Below are positions 34,933 to 44,880 of a DNA stretch of 64,000 bases, piece by piece. Origin of the DNA: Desulfurispirillum indicum S5. Its GTDB lineage: Bacteria > Chrysiogenota > Chrysiogenetes > Chrysiogenales > Chrysiogenaceae. The position numbers were made by a program, and so were the translations under genes. The stretch spans positions 911,501 to 975,500 of the forward strand of contig NC_014836.1 of assembly GCF_000177635.2 (NCBI RefSeq), in the 5' to 3' direction. The notes beneath the pieces are model-generated. The model saw only the letters and a program-made list of their open reading frames with translations. It ran no database searches and was not told the origin of the DNA. The stretch's first letter is position 1. Each line of letters starts with the position of its first letter.

Positions 34933-35633
34933 GGTTCACCTGCCTGCTGAAGCTGACGTACCCGGTAGAGGTATTCCACCGCCTGCCAGTCTTCCTCGTC
35001 ATTGATATCCTGGGCCGCAAAGCGGTCAACACGCAGTGCCCGTGTACTGGGGCCAAACAGCTCCGTGTGCTCCAGGAAAGCCCTGATGTTGAACCAGTAG
35101 AAAAGTCCCGCGTCATAGCAGGCCAGCGGAGCGTTCTTGTCATAGGCATCGAAATGCTGCGGAAAAAGTTTCTGCAGCCCACCACGATCATCCAGAGCAA
35201 AACCGCGATAGGGATGAAAGGAGTAGGTTACCACGGGAACCACAGCAGAAGCTTTCTCCCGCTGCAACAGGTCAAGGGCTTCGCGGATCATCGATGCCTG
35301 CAGCAAGGGGGCAGTGGCAAACACACAGCAGACCTCCTGAGGTTCCTGCCCCAGAGAGTGCAGCCAGTGGATCGCGTGACGCACTGGCTCCAGCATGGAG
35401 GTGTGGTCGTCTGCCAGGTGCGCCGGCCGCAGAAAGGGGACATCGGCCCCCCACTGCTGCGCCACGGCGGCAATTCGGGGACAGTCCGTGGAGACCATGA
35501 CCTGCTCAAAGAGCCCCGACTGGCGGGTAGCTTCTATGGAGTAGCTGATCATGGGACGGCCGCAGAATTCGCGGATGTTCTTGCCCGGAATCCGCTTGCT
35601 GCCGCCTCTGGCGGGTATTATCGCTACGCGCAC
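34923..35633 (-). CDS. pseF: CMP-pseudaminic acid cytidylyltransferase
   Basis: 236 aa. Activates pseudaminic acid with CTP to the CMP-sugar used by transferases. N-terminal MRVAIIPARGGSKRIPGKN is the classical CMP-sugar synthetase loop; later FATAPLLQASMI, SFHPYRGFAL, and NAPLACYDAGLFYWF match PseF. Start is a GTG at 35633 with AGGAG 5 bases away. It lies 8 bases after pseB, an order (pseB then pseF) in which pseC usually sits between or next to them; here it does not. Confidence 0.9.
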   Translation of the reverse strand: MRVAIIPARGGSKRIPGKNIREFCGRPMISYSIEATRQSGLFEQVMVSTDCPRIAAVAQQWGADVPFLRPAHLADDHTSMLEPVRHAIHWLHSLGQEPQEVCCVFATAPLLQASMIREALDLLQREKASAVVPVVTYSFHPYRGFALDDRGGLQKLFPQHFDAYDKNAPLACYDAGLFYWFNIRAFLEHTELFGPSTRALRVDRFAAQDINDEEDWQAVEYLYRVRQLQQAGEPCA

Positions 35634-35641
35634 ACAGGCTC

Positions 35642-36754
<1,113 letters not shown>

Positions 36755-36800
36755 CTACAGCACATTCATTTTCCTTGCCAGAACACTTTACCCACTCTGA

Positions 36801-36834
36801 AAAAACCATTTACACCCCACCAGGCACCTGGGGC
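36801..36834 (-). terminator. weak possible terminator after hypA
   Basis: CCCCA/TGGGG stem (36816-36834) with a run of six A at 36801-36806 on the plus strand, that is T on the minus strand, 20 bases past the hypA stop. Short stem, so weak. Confidence 0.35.
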
Positions 36835-36854
36835 TATGGAAAATTTTACCGCTG

Positions 36855-37196
36855 CTATTCCATCTCAAGGCGCATCAGCAGGATATCCTCACCCTTTTCC
36901 ACCCGCACACTTGTGCTGCCGCACTGCTGGCAGGAATAGCGGGGCTCATGAAGGGACGTCAGTGAAGCGCATTGCAGGCAAAAGAGTTCAAGGGGCTGCC
37001 AGTGGATTTCCAGCTCGGCATCGCTACAGACGGTCTGCTGGCGGAACGTGTCATAGGCGCGTTTGAACAGTTCCGGTTCCACACCAGCCATCATGCCGAT
37101 ACTGACATGTATGGCCAGTACCTTGTGCGATCCTGCCTGCTCGGCGTGGTATTCACACTGCTGCAGAAGATTCTGAATCAGGGAAAATTCGTGCAC
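36855..37196 (-). CDS. hypA: hydrogenase/urease nickel incorporation protein HypA
   Basis: 113 aa, the usual length. Nickel chaperone for NiFe hydrogenase (and sometimes urease) maturation. N-terminal MHEFSLIQ supplies the His2 nickel ligand, and the zinc site is two CxxC pairs (C73/C76, C89/C92). The start is a GTG at 37196 with GGAGAG ahead. An ATG one base upstream is out of frame. No hypB, hypC-F or hydrogenase subunit genes are in the window, so it is separated from its pathway here. It follows the nuo terminator on the same strand. Confidence 0.93.
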   Translation of the reverse strand: MHEFSLIQNLLQQCEYHAEQAGSHKVLAIHVSIGMMAGVEPELFKRAYDTFRQQTVCSDAELEIHWQPLELFCLQCASLTSLHEPRYSCQQCGSTSVRVEKGEDILLMRLEME

Positions 37197-37210
37197 ATTC
37201 TCTCTCCGTC

Positions 37211-37253
37211 AAAAAGAAAAAAGGCTCTGCGCCATGGTTGACGCAGAGCCTTT
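37211..37253 (-). terminator. nuo operon terminator
   Basis: 12-base perfect stem AAAGGCTCTGCG (37220-37231) / CGCAGAGCCTTT (37242-37253), followed on the minus strand by T-rich sequence down to 37211. It lies 21 bases past the nuoN stop and just before the hypA ribosome site, so it separates complex I from hypA. Confidence 0.88.
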
Positions 37254-37273
37254 GTACTGTATTTCGGTGGCGC

Positions 37274-38761
37274 TTACAACAGCAGCGACTGAATACTCAG
37301 CCGGGCAGCTTCCAGCAGACTTTCCGCACCGGGGAAAATCACAAGGGTCATGCCGCCTATACCGCCCCAGATCGCTGCCAGCGCGGCGATCCCCGCTCCG
37401 ACCTTGGCATAGACCGGAACCTGTACCTCGAACTCATCTTCAGCGGTACGGAAGTACATGGCGATGATGATACGCAGGTAGTAGTAAAGGGATATGATGC
37501 TGTTGATGATACCGATCACCGCCAGGGACACAAAGCCTGCCTCCACGGCGCTGGTGAAGAGGTAGAATTTGCCGATAAAGCCGATCAGCGGCGGCAGGCC
37601 AACAAAGGACAGCATGAACAGCGAAATCACCGCCGCGATAAACGGATGCTTGCGGGCCATTCCGTTGAAATCGCTGAAGTTGATGCGCTTTTCGCCCTTG
37701 CCCGCCACATAGCTCAGAGCGGCAAAGAGGCCCAGGGTGCTGACCGCGTAAGAGACCAGGTAGAACATGATGGCCGGCGCAGCTGCCGCAGACGCACCCA
37801 GAGCCGTCATGCCGATGAGCAGGTAGCCGGTATGCACGATACCGGAAGCCGCCACCATGCGCTTGACGTTATTCTGGGCTATGGCCAGGAAGTTCCCGGC
37901 GAACATGGTGAAGATGGCTGCCCAGAACATTATCGGCGTCCACACTTCCTCGATGGCCATGAAGTTGGTCATGAACATGCGCAGCACGATGGCAAAGGTC
38001 GCCGCCTTCACCGCCGTCGCCATGAAGCCGGTTACCGGATAGGGCGCGCCGTCATAGACATCGGGAGACCAGGCGTGAAAAGGGAAGGCCGCAATCTTGA
38101 AGAAGATGGCGATCAGCAGCATGGTCAGACCACCGATGAACACGGGAGTGTGCACGGCACCTTCCTCCAGCGCAACGGAGATATGGGAGAGGATAGTGCT
38201 GCCAGTGGCGCCATAGATAAAGGCCGTTCCCATGACAAAGAAGGCTCCCGCAAAGGCACCCAGGACAATGTACTTCAGCGTTGCCTCTGAAGCGCGCAGG
38301 CTGTTGCGGTTGAAGCCGACCATGACATAGATGGACATGGACATGATCTCCAGGGCAATGAACATGGTGATCAGTTCACCAGCCATGGCCATGATGATGA
38401 TGCCGAACACAGAGAACAGCAGCAGCGCGTCAAACTCCACCCGGTGGAACTGATTCTCCTCGAAGTAGGAAGAACAGGTCAGGGTGGTCATGATCCCACA
38501 GGCCAGGGCCAGCAGGATAATAAAGCCGGAAAAGGTATCCCCGATGAGCATGCCGTTAAACAGGCCACCCATGGTGCCATAGCTGTACACGGTTCCCATC
38601 TGGAGGAGCTGGATAACCCCCGCCACGGCCATAATGGCGATGGACAGAGCCGACGATCCACGTACGCCCAGCTTGTTGGACGCGCCGAAGATCATCATCA
38701 CCGTGGCCCCGAGGCCGACAATAATGCCCGGAAGCATCAGTTGGATGTTATCGGTGATCAT
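37274..38761 (-). CDS. nuoN: NADH-quinone oxidoreductase subunit N
   Basis: 495 aa. Antiporter-like proton-pumping subunit of complex I, inner membrane, about 14 helices. Signatures: IALEIMSMSIYVMVGF, EATLKYIVLGAFAGAFFVMG, FPFHAWSPDVYDGAPYPVTGF and the Lys/Glu line AASGIVHTGYLLIG. Start ATG overlaps the nuoM stop as ATGA. Last gene of the 14-gene operon, followed by a strong terminator. Confidence 0.96.
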   Translation of the reverse strand: MITDNIQLMLPGIIVGLGATVMMIFGASNKLGVRGSSALSIAIMAVAGVIQLLQMGTVYSYGTMGGLFNGMLIGDTFSGFIILLALACGIMTTLTCSSYFEENQFHRVEFDALLLFSVFGIIIMAMAGELITMFIALEIMSMSIYVMVGFNRNSLRASEATLKYIVLGAFAGAFFVMGTAFIYGATGSTILSHISVALEEGAVHTPVFIGGLTMLLIAIFFKIAAFPFHAWSPDVYDGAPYPVTGFMATAVKAATFAIVLRMFMTNFMAIEEVWTPIMFWAAIFTMFAGNFLAIAQNNVKRMVAASGIVHTGYLLIGMTALGASAAAAPAIMFYLVSYAVSTLGLFAALSYVAGKGEKRINFSDFNGMARKHPFIAAVISLFMLSFVGLPPLIGFIGKFYLFTSAVEAGFVSLAVIGIINSIISLYYYLRIIIAMYFRTAEDEFEVQVPVYAKVGAGIAALAAIWGGIGGMTLVIFPGAESLLEAARLSIQSLLL

Positions 38762-40266
38762 CGTTTTACCCCCCCGTCAATACGTACTTCAGCCTTGGAA
38801 GCTTCCTGCTGAATCAGTTGAATGTAGTTTTCCACTGTAGGCTCAATCTTGTCGATAAACGGCTTGGGATAAATCCCCATGAAGATAATCAGCACCACAA
38901 TGGGAGCGAGGCCGAGAATTTCACGGGTATTCAGATCCTTGAAGCCTTCGGTCAGCGTGTTGGTTTTCTGGAAAATTACCCGCTGGTACATCCACAGGAT
39001 GTAGGTCACACCCACGATAACCGTCGTGGCCGCCACAACCCCCAGCCAGGTGTTGTACTTGAAGGTTCCCAGGATAATCAGGAATTCACCGATAAAGCCA
39101 TTGGTCCCTGGCAGGCCACAGCTGGCCAGCATGGCGATGGCGAAGAAGGTGGCATACACGGGCGCCACCTTGGCGATACCGCCCAGGGAGTCGATTTCAC
39201 GGGTTCCCAGCCGTTGCTCCAGCAGTCCAACCAGGAGGAAGAGCATGCCCGTCGCCATGGCGTGGGCCACGATCTGGTACACACTGCCCACCATGGCCTG
39301 GGTGTTCATGGCAAAGATACCCACGGCGATCAGCCCCAGGTGCGAAGCCGAAGAGTAGGCCAGCATGCGCTTGGCATCCTTCTGCTGAATGGCGGCAATG
39401 CCGCAGTAGATCATGCCGATCAGTCCCAGTACCAGCAGAACACCGGCGTACATGATGTACTCCTGAGGGTAGACGGGCAGGACAAAGCGGATAACCGCGT
39501 AGACACCGATTTTGGCCATAATGGCGGAAAGCACGAAGGTAGCCGCGGTGGGCGCTTCAGTATAGGCATCGGGCAGCCAGGTGTGCAGTGGAAAGAGCGG
39601 AATCTTGATGGCGAAAGCCAGCATGAAGGCCGCGAAAATCCAGAACGCCGCCGAACCACTCAGAGTGACCTGGGTCAGATCGGCCAGAGCGAAGCTCCAC
39701 TGTCCAAACTGACTGTAGTAGCTGAATGCCAGGGCGAGAATGGCCACAAACATCAGCAGTGAGCCCGCCATGGTATAGATGGTGATCTTGATGGTAGCGG
39801 CAATGCGATCCTTACCGCCATACAGACCCATCATAAAGAAGATGGGGATCAGCATCAGCTCCCAGAAAACGTAGAACAGGATCAGATCGGCGGCACTGAC
39901 GGCACCGATCAGGGCACCCTGGACCAGCAGCAGGTTCCCCCAGAAGCCTTTGGTCTTGCCCTCCCACTGCAGCAGGAAGAGCATGGGAAAGAGCACGGTA
40001 ATGATCATGACCAGCATCAGGCTGATGCCATCAAGGCCCAGGCTGTAGTAGACGCCGTATTCGGCGATCCAGCTGTACTTTTCCGTGAATTGCATATTTC
40101 CGGTGGCAGCAAAGTTCCCAAAGAGCATCAGCCCGAGCAGCAACTGCACCAGAATGACTACCATCCCCAGTGTCCGGGCCGCAGTCACTGCCATGGGCGC
40201 AGCCAGCAGAACAAACCCGGCCAGGATGGGGAGGAATATCATGATGGAAAGCATGGAATTAAGCAT
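38758..40266 (-). CDS. nuoM: NADH-quinone oxidoreductase subunit M
   Basis: 502 aa. Antiporter-like membrane subunit of complex I. Key segments: LGLDGISLMLVMIITVLFPM, VFWELMLIPIFFMMGLYGG (helix 5 Glu), FPLHTWLPDAYTEAPTAATF, and LAYSSASHLGLIAVGIFAMN. Start ATG at 40266 with GGAAGG ahead. Shares four bases with nuoN. Confidence 0.96.
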   Translation of the reverse strand: MLNSMLSIMIFLPILAGFVLLAAPMAVTAARTLGMVVILVQLLLGLMLFGNFAATGNMQFTEKYSWIAEYGVYYSLGLDGISLMLVMIITVLFPMLFLLQWEGKTKGFWGNLLLVQGALIGAVSAADLILFYVFWELMLIPIFFMMGLYGGKDRIAATIKITIYTMAGSLLMFVAILALAFSYYSQFGQWSFALADLTQVTLSGSAAFWIFAAFMLAFAIKIPLFPLHTWLPDAYTEAPTAATFVLSAIMAKIGVYAVIRFVLPVYPQEYIMYAGVLLVLGLIGMIYCGIAAIQQKDAKRMLAYSSASHLGLIAVGIFAMNTQAMVGSVYQIVAHAMATGMLFLLVGLLEQRLGTREIDSLGGIAKVAPVYATFFAIAMLASCGLPGTNGFIGEFLIILGTFKYNTWLGVVAATTVIVGVTYILWMYQRVIFQKTNTLTEGFKDLNTREILGLAPIVVLIIFMGIYPKPFIDKIEPTVENYIQLIQQEASKAEVRIDGGVKR

Positions 40267-40281
40267 TCTGTCCTTCCTCCC

Positions 40282-42198
40282 TTAGACCTGTCGCAGCATG
40301 AACAGGCAGATAATTGATATGCCGACCACCATGTAGAAAGCGTAGAAGCGCAGCTTTCCGGTCTGCGAAACCGCAAACATGGAACCCGTAACCTGATAAA
40401 CCAGTCGACTGCCTCGAACCAGGGCATCGATGATGCCATTGTCGAAGAACTTCCAGATGATGGTGCTCAATGCCCGCAGGGGACGAACGAAGAAGGCGTC
40501 GTAGGCTTCGTCCACAAAGAACTTGTTGTGCACCAGGTTACGCCAGCCATGGGAGTAGACCGGTTCTTTGGCACCATGGAAGAAGAGCTTGTAGGCAATG
40601 GAGATACCAATCACGGCGACACCCACACTCAGCGCCATCAACCCGTATTCGACAGCAGCCGAGGGGTGGGAGACGTAAATGGCCGGTGATGTCTCGCCGA
40701 TCCACTTATGGAACCAGGCATTGCCGCCAAGAACCTTGGGGATGCCCAGCCAGCCGGCGCCAACGGCACCGATGGACAGGATCATCAGCGGACCCGTCAT
40801 GGAAATGGGAGCCTCATGGGCATGGTCATACACATACTTGTCACGGGGCTCTCCGTGGAACGTCAGGAAGAACATGCGGAACATGTAGTAGGCCGTCAGT
40901 CCTGCAGTCAGGATACCCATGGCCCACATGAGGTAATGGCCGTGGGAGAAGGCGCTGAGCAGGATTTCATCCTTACTGAAGAAGCCGGCAAAGGGCGGGA
41001 TACCCGCGATGGCTATACAGCCCAGCAGCATGGTGATGTAGGTGATGGGGAGTTTTTTGCGCAATCCCCCCATTTTCCACACGTCCTGCTGGTGATGCAG
41101 GGCGTAGATGACCGCGCCAGCACCCAGGAAGAGCAGGGCCTTGAAGAAGGCGTGGGTGAAGACGTGGAAGATACCGGCAGAGTAGGCACCCAGACCCACG
41201 CCGACGAACATGTATCCCAGCTGACTCACGGTGGAGTACGCCAGAATTTTCTTGATATCACTCTGCTGCGTGGCAATAACCGCCGCCAGCAGCGCGGTCA
41301 GGATACCGATCCAGGCAATGAACAGGCCCACATCGGGAACCGAGGTGTACACGAAGCTGAAGCGGGCGACCATGTAGACACCAGCGGTAACCATGGTTGC
41401 CGCGTGAATCAGTGCGGAAACCGGAGTCGGGCCAGCCATGGCGTCAGGCAACCACACATAGAGGGGAATCTGAGCCGATTTTCCGGTTGCGCCCACAAAG
41501 AGCAGCAGGGCAATGGCCGTGGCCATGCCGGCACTCAGCATCCCGGAATGCGCCTCCAGAGCCACAAAGCTGAACCCGCCGAAGCCGATGGCCCAGAAGA
41601 GCAGCGCCATGCCGATGAGGAAGCCGAAGTCACCGACGCGGTTGACGATAAACGCCTTGTTGCCGGCCACCACATTATCCTTGTCGCTGTAGTAGAAGCT
41701 GATCAGCAGATAGGAGCACAGGCCCACGCCTTCCCAGCCCACAAAGAGCAGGACAGGGTTGTCAGCCAGCACCAGGATGAGCATGCACCCCAGGAACAGG
41801 TTCAGGTAAGCAAAAAACTTTCCGAAAGCCTCGTCATCACCCATATACCCCGTGGAGTAGATGTGAATCAGGGTTCCGATAAAGGTGACAAACAGAATCA
41901 TCATTCCCGAGAGGGTGTCCCCCAGGAATCCGATATTCAGCGTCAGCGTGCCCACGGCAATCCATTCAAAAGCCGTGTACGTCAGCATGCGGCTGTCGGC
42001 GGGCATCGCCATCAATTGAGAGAAAACCATGACTGCAGCAACAAAACTGGCCGCCGGTCCTGCAACAGCGATAATACCGTACAGGGCATTGGGCAGGCGG
42101 GTTTTATTGCACGTAGCCATGTACATCAGGCCGATAACCAGGGCTCCCACAAGGGGAAAGAGCGGTATCAGTCCAAGCAGTACTGCTTCGTTTTGCAT
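40282..42198 (-). CDS. nuoL: NADH-quinone oxidoreductase subunit L
   Basis: 638 aa. Largest antiporter-like subunit of complex I, with the long lateral helix at the C-terminus (GMLRQV end after a final helix). Key segments: LFVGWEGVGLCSYLLISFYY (helix 5 Glu), PLYVWLPDAMAGPTPVSALI, ATQQSDIKKILAYSTVSQLG, and HAFFKALLFLGAGAVIYAL. Start ATG at 42198 with AAGGGAAG ahead. 31 bases from nuoK. Confidence 0.96.
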   Translation of the reverse strand: MQNEAVLLGLIPLFPLVGALVIGLMYMATCNKTRLPNALYGIIAVAGPAASFVAAVMVFSQLMAMPADSRMLTYTAFEWIAVGTLTLNIGFLGDTLSGMMILFVTFIGTLIHIYSTGYMGDDEAFGKFFAYLNLFLGCMLILVLADNPVLLFVGWEGVGLCSYLLISFYYSDKDNVVAGNKAFIVNRVGDFGFLIGMALLFWAIGFGGFSFVALEAHSGMLSAGMATAIALLLFVGATGKSAQIPLYVWLPDAMAGPTPVSALIHAATMVTAGVYMVARFSFVYTSVPDVGLFIAWIGILTALLAAVIATQQSDIKKILAYSTVSQLGYMFVGVGLGAYSAGIFHVFTHAFFKALLFLGAGAVIYALHHQQDVWKMGGLRKKLPITYITMLLGCIAIAGIPPFAGFFSKDEILLSAFSHGHYLMWAMGILTAGLTAYYMFRMFFLTFHGEPRDKYVYDHAHEAPISMTGPLMILSIGAVGAGWLGIPKVLGGNAWFHKWIGETSPAIYVSHPSAAVEYGLMALSVGVAVIGISIAYKLFFHGAKEPVYSHGWRNLVHNKFFVDEAYDAFFVRPLRALSTIIWKFFDNGIIDALVRGSRLVYQVTGSMFAVSQTGKLRFYAFYMVVGISIICLFMLRQV

Positions 42199-42229
42199 AA
42201 ACTTCCCTTTCCTGTATCAGATGTTGTGG

Positions 42230-42541
42230 TCATCCCCGAAGGATACGGAAGAAGTCCGTATCCAGGGAGCCCCTGTTGCGGAATATCAGAACCACGACGG
42301 CCAGGGCCAGCGCGGCCTCCGCAGCAGCCACCGCCATAACCATGGTCGCGACTATATGCCCTTCCATGCCTTCCCAGAAGCGACTGTAGGAGACAAACGC
42401 CAGGTTGCCGGCGTTGAGCATCAGTTCAACAGACATAAACACCGTAAAGACATTGCGTCGTGCGATCACGCCGAGTATCCCCATGAGAAAGAGGATGACG
42501 CTGAGGGCAAGATATGCCTGAACACCAATAAATATATCCAT
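42230..42541 (-). CDS. nuoK: NADH-quinone oxidoreductase subunit K
   Basis: 103 aa, three membrane helices, normal for NuoK. Conserved glutamates appear in FMSVELMLNAGNLAF and AVAAAEAALALAVVV, part of the proton path. Start ATG directly follows the nuoJ stop; the GAGGAGG ribosome site lies within the end of nuoJ. Confidence 0.95.
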   Translation of the reverse strand: MDIFIGVQAYLALSVILFLMGILGVIARRNVFTVFMSVELMLNAGNLAFVSYSRFWEGMEGHIVATMVMAVAAAEAALALAVVVLIFRNRGSLDTDFFRILRG

Positions 42542-43048
42542 TTATATCCTCCTCTTGGCCAGGACAACGCCGCCGACCAGCGCTACCAGCAGCAGGGCTG
42601 AAACGACTTCAAAGGGCAGAATCCAGTCCGTGAAGAGCATCATGCCAAACTGGTGAATACCCCCGAACCCGTCACCCACTATGGCCGTGGAGACGTAGGG
42701 CAGAGCGAAGATCGCTTTCAGCAGAATCCAGGCAATGGGCACCAGGAAGACGCATCCCCCTGCCATCAGGAAGATTCGGTTTGACTCATCGGGCAGATCC
42801 TCATCACGCACGTTGATAAACATGATGATGAAGAGGATCAGCGACATGATCGCCCCGGCGTAGACGATAATCTGGAAAGCGAACAGAACCTTGGCTGAAA
42901 GCAGCGCGTAGAGTCCTGCCAGCGAAATCAGCGTGATGATGAAGCTCACCGCGCAGTTCAGCGGGTGCCGGAAGAGAATCAGCCCGGCAGCACCGGCGAT
43001 GGAAAGCGTCGCGAAGGCCAGAAACAGCAGTGCGGCAACAATTCCCAT
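42542..43048 (-). CDS. nuoJ: NADH-quinone oxidoreductase subunit J
   Basis: 168 aa membrane subunit with five helices; the conserved YAGAIMSLILFIIMF helix 3 (pi-bulge region) is present. Start overlaps the nuoI stop by one base (TAATG). Confidence 0.94.
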   Translation of the reverse strand: MGIVAALLFLAFATLSIAGAAGLILFRHPLNCAVSFIITLISLAGLYALLSAKVLFAFQIIVYAGAIMSLILFIIMFINVRDEDLPDESNRIFLMAGGCVFLVPIAWILLKAIFALPYVSTAIVGDGFGGIHQFGMMLFTDWILPFEVVSALLLVALVGGVVLAKRRI

Positions 43049-43569
43049 TAGTTCTCCTCCTTCGTGGGTTCGCAGCCAGGCATTCCTGGTGTCTGCATGA
43101 GTTGCTCCTTGGTGACAACCATGTCAGCGCGGTTGTCGGTGACCACAGAGAAAATTCCCGTATCCATGCGGATAGCATCCACGGGGCACGCCTCCACACA
43201 GAAGCCGCAGTAAATGCACTCCAGCAGATCGATATCAAAGCGCGCGGGCATCTTTTCCGTCACCCCGTCTTCACGCTCCGTCGCCTCGATGAAGATACAC
43301 TTGGCCGGGCAGTTGGTGGCGCACATGAAGCACGCAACACACTTGATGCTGCCATCCTCACGGGTTGTCAGGCGGTGACGTCCGCGCCAGCGAGGCGGAA
43401 TCTCCACCTTCTGCTCCGGATAGTCGCGCACGATAATATTCTTGCTGTCATGAAGGTTGCGCAGGAAGTGCCGCAGGGTAATGCCCATCCCCTTGATAAT
43501 CTCCGGGAGATAGAGCCTTTCCATCAGCGTGGATCCTGCCCTTTCAACAGTTCGTACTTTGATTGCCAT
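43048..43569 (-). CDS. nuoI: NADH-quinone oxidoreductase subunit I
   Basis: 173 aa. Carries the two 4Fe-4S clusters N6a and N6b in the connecting arm: KCVACFMCATNCPAKC and ECIYCGFCVEACPVDA, both CxxCxxCxxxCP. The 60 residues before the first motif are usual for NuoI; the ~35 after the second extend past the cluster domain. Between nuoH and nuoJ. Confidence 0.96.
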   Translation of the reverse strand: MAIKVRTVERAGSTLMERLYLPEIIKGMGITLRHFLRNLHDSKNIIVRDYPEQKVEIPPRWRGRHRLTTREDGSIKCVACFMCATNCPAKCIFIEATEREDGVTEKMPARFDIDLLECIYCGFCVEACPVDAIRMDTGIFSVVTDNRADMVVTKEQLMQTPGMPGCEPTKEEN

Positions 43570-43593
43570 AATTCCTTACCTCTTCCCTAATTC

Positions 43594-44880
43594 CTATTGC
43601 AGGCTCAGCACCACAACAGCGGTGACGATAATGTTGACAAGGGCGATTGGAAGCAGAATCTTCCAGCCTAACAGTTGCAGCGTATCATAGCGGAAACGGG
43701 GAAGAGTCCAGCGGATCCACACATAGAGGAAGCCAACCAGGAAGGTTTTCAGAATGAAAACAATGATCTGGATGATCATGGTGAGGATCTGGGCACCCAT
43801 TTCTCCAAGCCCCATGGAAAGCGCCAGCAGCAGAACAAGCTCAATGGCAGCAGCCAGGCCGATGAACACCACAGTCAGCACATTGGCTTCGCGCACCCGT
43901 GGGTCATTGGGCCGGTCGTAATGACAGCGGCTGTTTTTGCGCATCCACAGAATGAACATGGCAAAGAACAGCGGCACCAGTACGAGCAGCGTCTGGGCCA
44001 CCGTGGTGGCGTTCTCCCGCAGGGTTTCGGTATTGAGCCAGGGAATATGGTAGCCACCAAAGTAGAGGGTGACGATGATAGCACTGGAGACAAACATGGC
44101 CACATACTCGCCCATGAAGAAGAGAGCGAATTTCATGGAGCTGTATTCCGTGAAGTAGCCGGCAACGATCTCACTCTCGCCTTCCGCTATATCAAAGGGA
44201 GTCCGGTTGGCCTCGGCCACCGCCGTGATCATGAAGAGCAGGAAACCGATGGGCTGCACCACAATGCCCCAGGCGGGAACAAAGCCCCACAGCAGTTCAC
44301 CCTGATAGCGAACCATGTCATTGAGGTGAACGCTGCCATAGACCCCCAGCAAAGCGATAACGGCCAGGGCCAGAGGGATCTCATAGCTGATGACCTGAGC
44401 CGTGGCGCGCAGGCCGCCCAGCATGGCAAACTTGTTATGGGAGGACCAGCCCGCCAGAATGATGCCGTACACCGCAAAGCCGGCAATACCCAGGAACCAC
44501 AGGATACCCACGTCCATGGGAATGCCCTGCATCATGTAGGTCTTGTCGCCAATGGTGATGTCGTCGGCAAAAGGCACCACGGCAAAAGTCAGCAGCGCGG
44601 CCGCGAAGACAATGGCCGGCGCCAGCATGAAATAGAATTTGTTTCTGATATGTCCGGGCGTCAGATCTTCCTTGAAGATCAGTTTCACCGCGTCCGCAAC
44701 GGGCTGCACCAGGCCGCCCAGGGTGAAACCACCCACATTGGCGCGGTTCGGGCCGCTGCGATCCTGAATATAAGAGGCCCCACGCCGTTCCATCCAGACA
44801 AAGATGACAATAAATGTCAGTGGCACCAGGATGGCGAAAGCCAGACGCAGGACCACCATGAGAATATCAACACCACTCAT
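43594..44880 (-). CDS. nuoH: NADH-quinone oxidoreductase subunit H, with internal insertion
   Basis: 428 aa, about 100 longer than the E. coli protein. Holds the quinone-chamber residues: ERRGASYIQDRSGPNRAN, LIFKEDLTP, EANRTPFDIAEGESEIVAG and FTEYSSMKFALFFMGEY. Extra sequence lies between the WLNTETLR region and the late FVGFLYVWIRWTLPRFRYD helix. That insert includes two added hydrophobic segments (VAQTLLVLVPLFFAMFILWM and NVLTVVFIGLAAAIELVLLL) with a charged loop RKNSRCHYDRPNDPRVRE. Longer NuoH forms are known in some lineages. Start overlaps the nuoG stop as ATGA. Confidence 0.95.
   Translation of the reverse strand: MSGVDILMVVLRLAFAILVPLTFIVIFVWMERRGASYIQDRSGPNRANVGGFTLGGLVQPVADAVKLIFKEDLTPGHIRNKFYFMLAPAIVFAAALLTFAVVPFADDITIGDKTYMMQGIPMDVGILWFLGIAGFAVYGIILAGWSSHNKFAMLGGLRATAQVISYEIPLALAVIALLGVYGSVHLNDMVRYQGELLWGFVPAWGIVVQPIGFLLFMITAVAEANRTPFDIAEGESEIVAGYFTEYSSMKFALFFMGEYVAMFVSSAIIVTLYFGGYHIPWLNTETLRENATTVAQTLLVLVPLFFAMFILWMRKNSRCHYDRPNDPRVREANVLTVVFIGLAAAIELVLLLALSMGLGEMGAQILTMIIQIIVFILKTFLVGFLYVWIRWTLPRFRYDTLQLLGWKILLPIALVNIIVTAVVVLSLQ

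Noticed and set aside
40708-42339. A 543-codon plus-strand frame
   Set aside because: Antisense to nuoL; rich in His/Gln/Asp as expected for a shadow of membrane codons.
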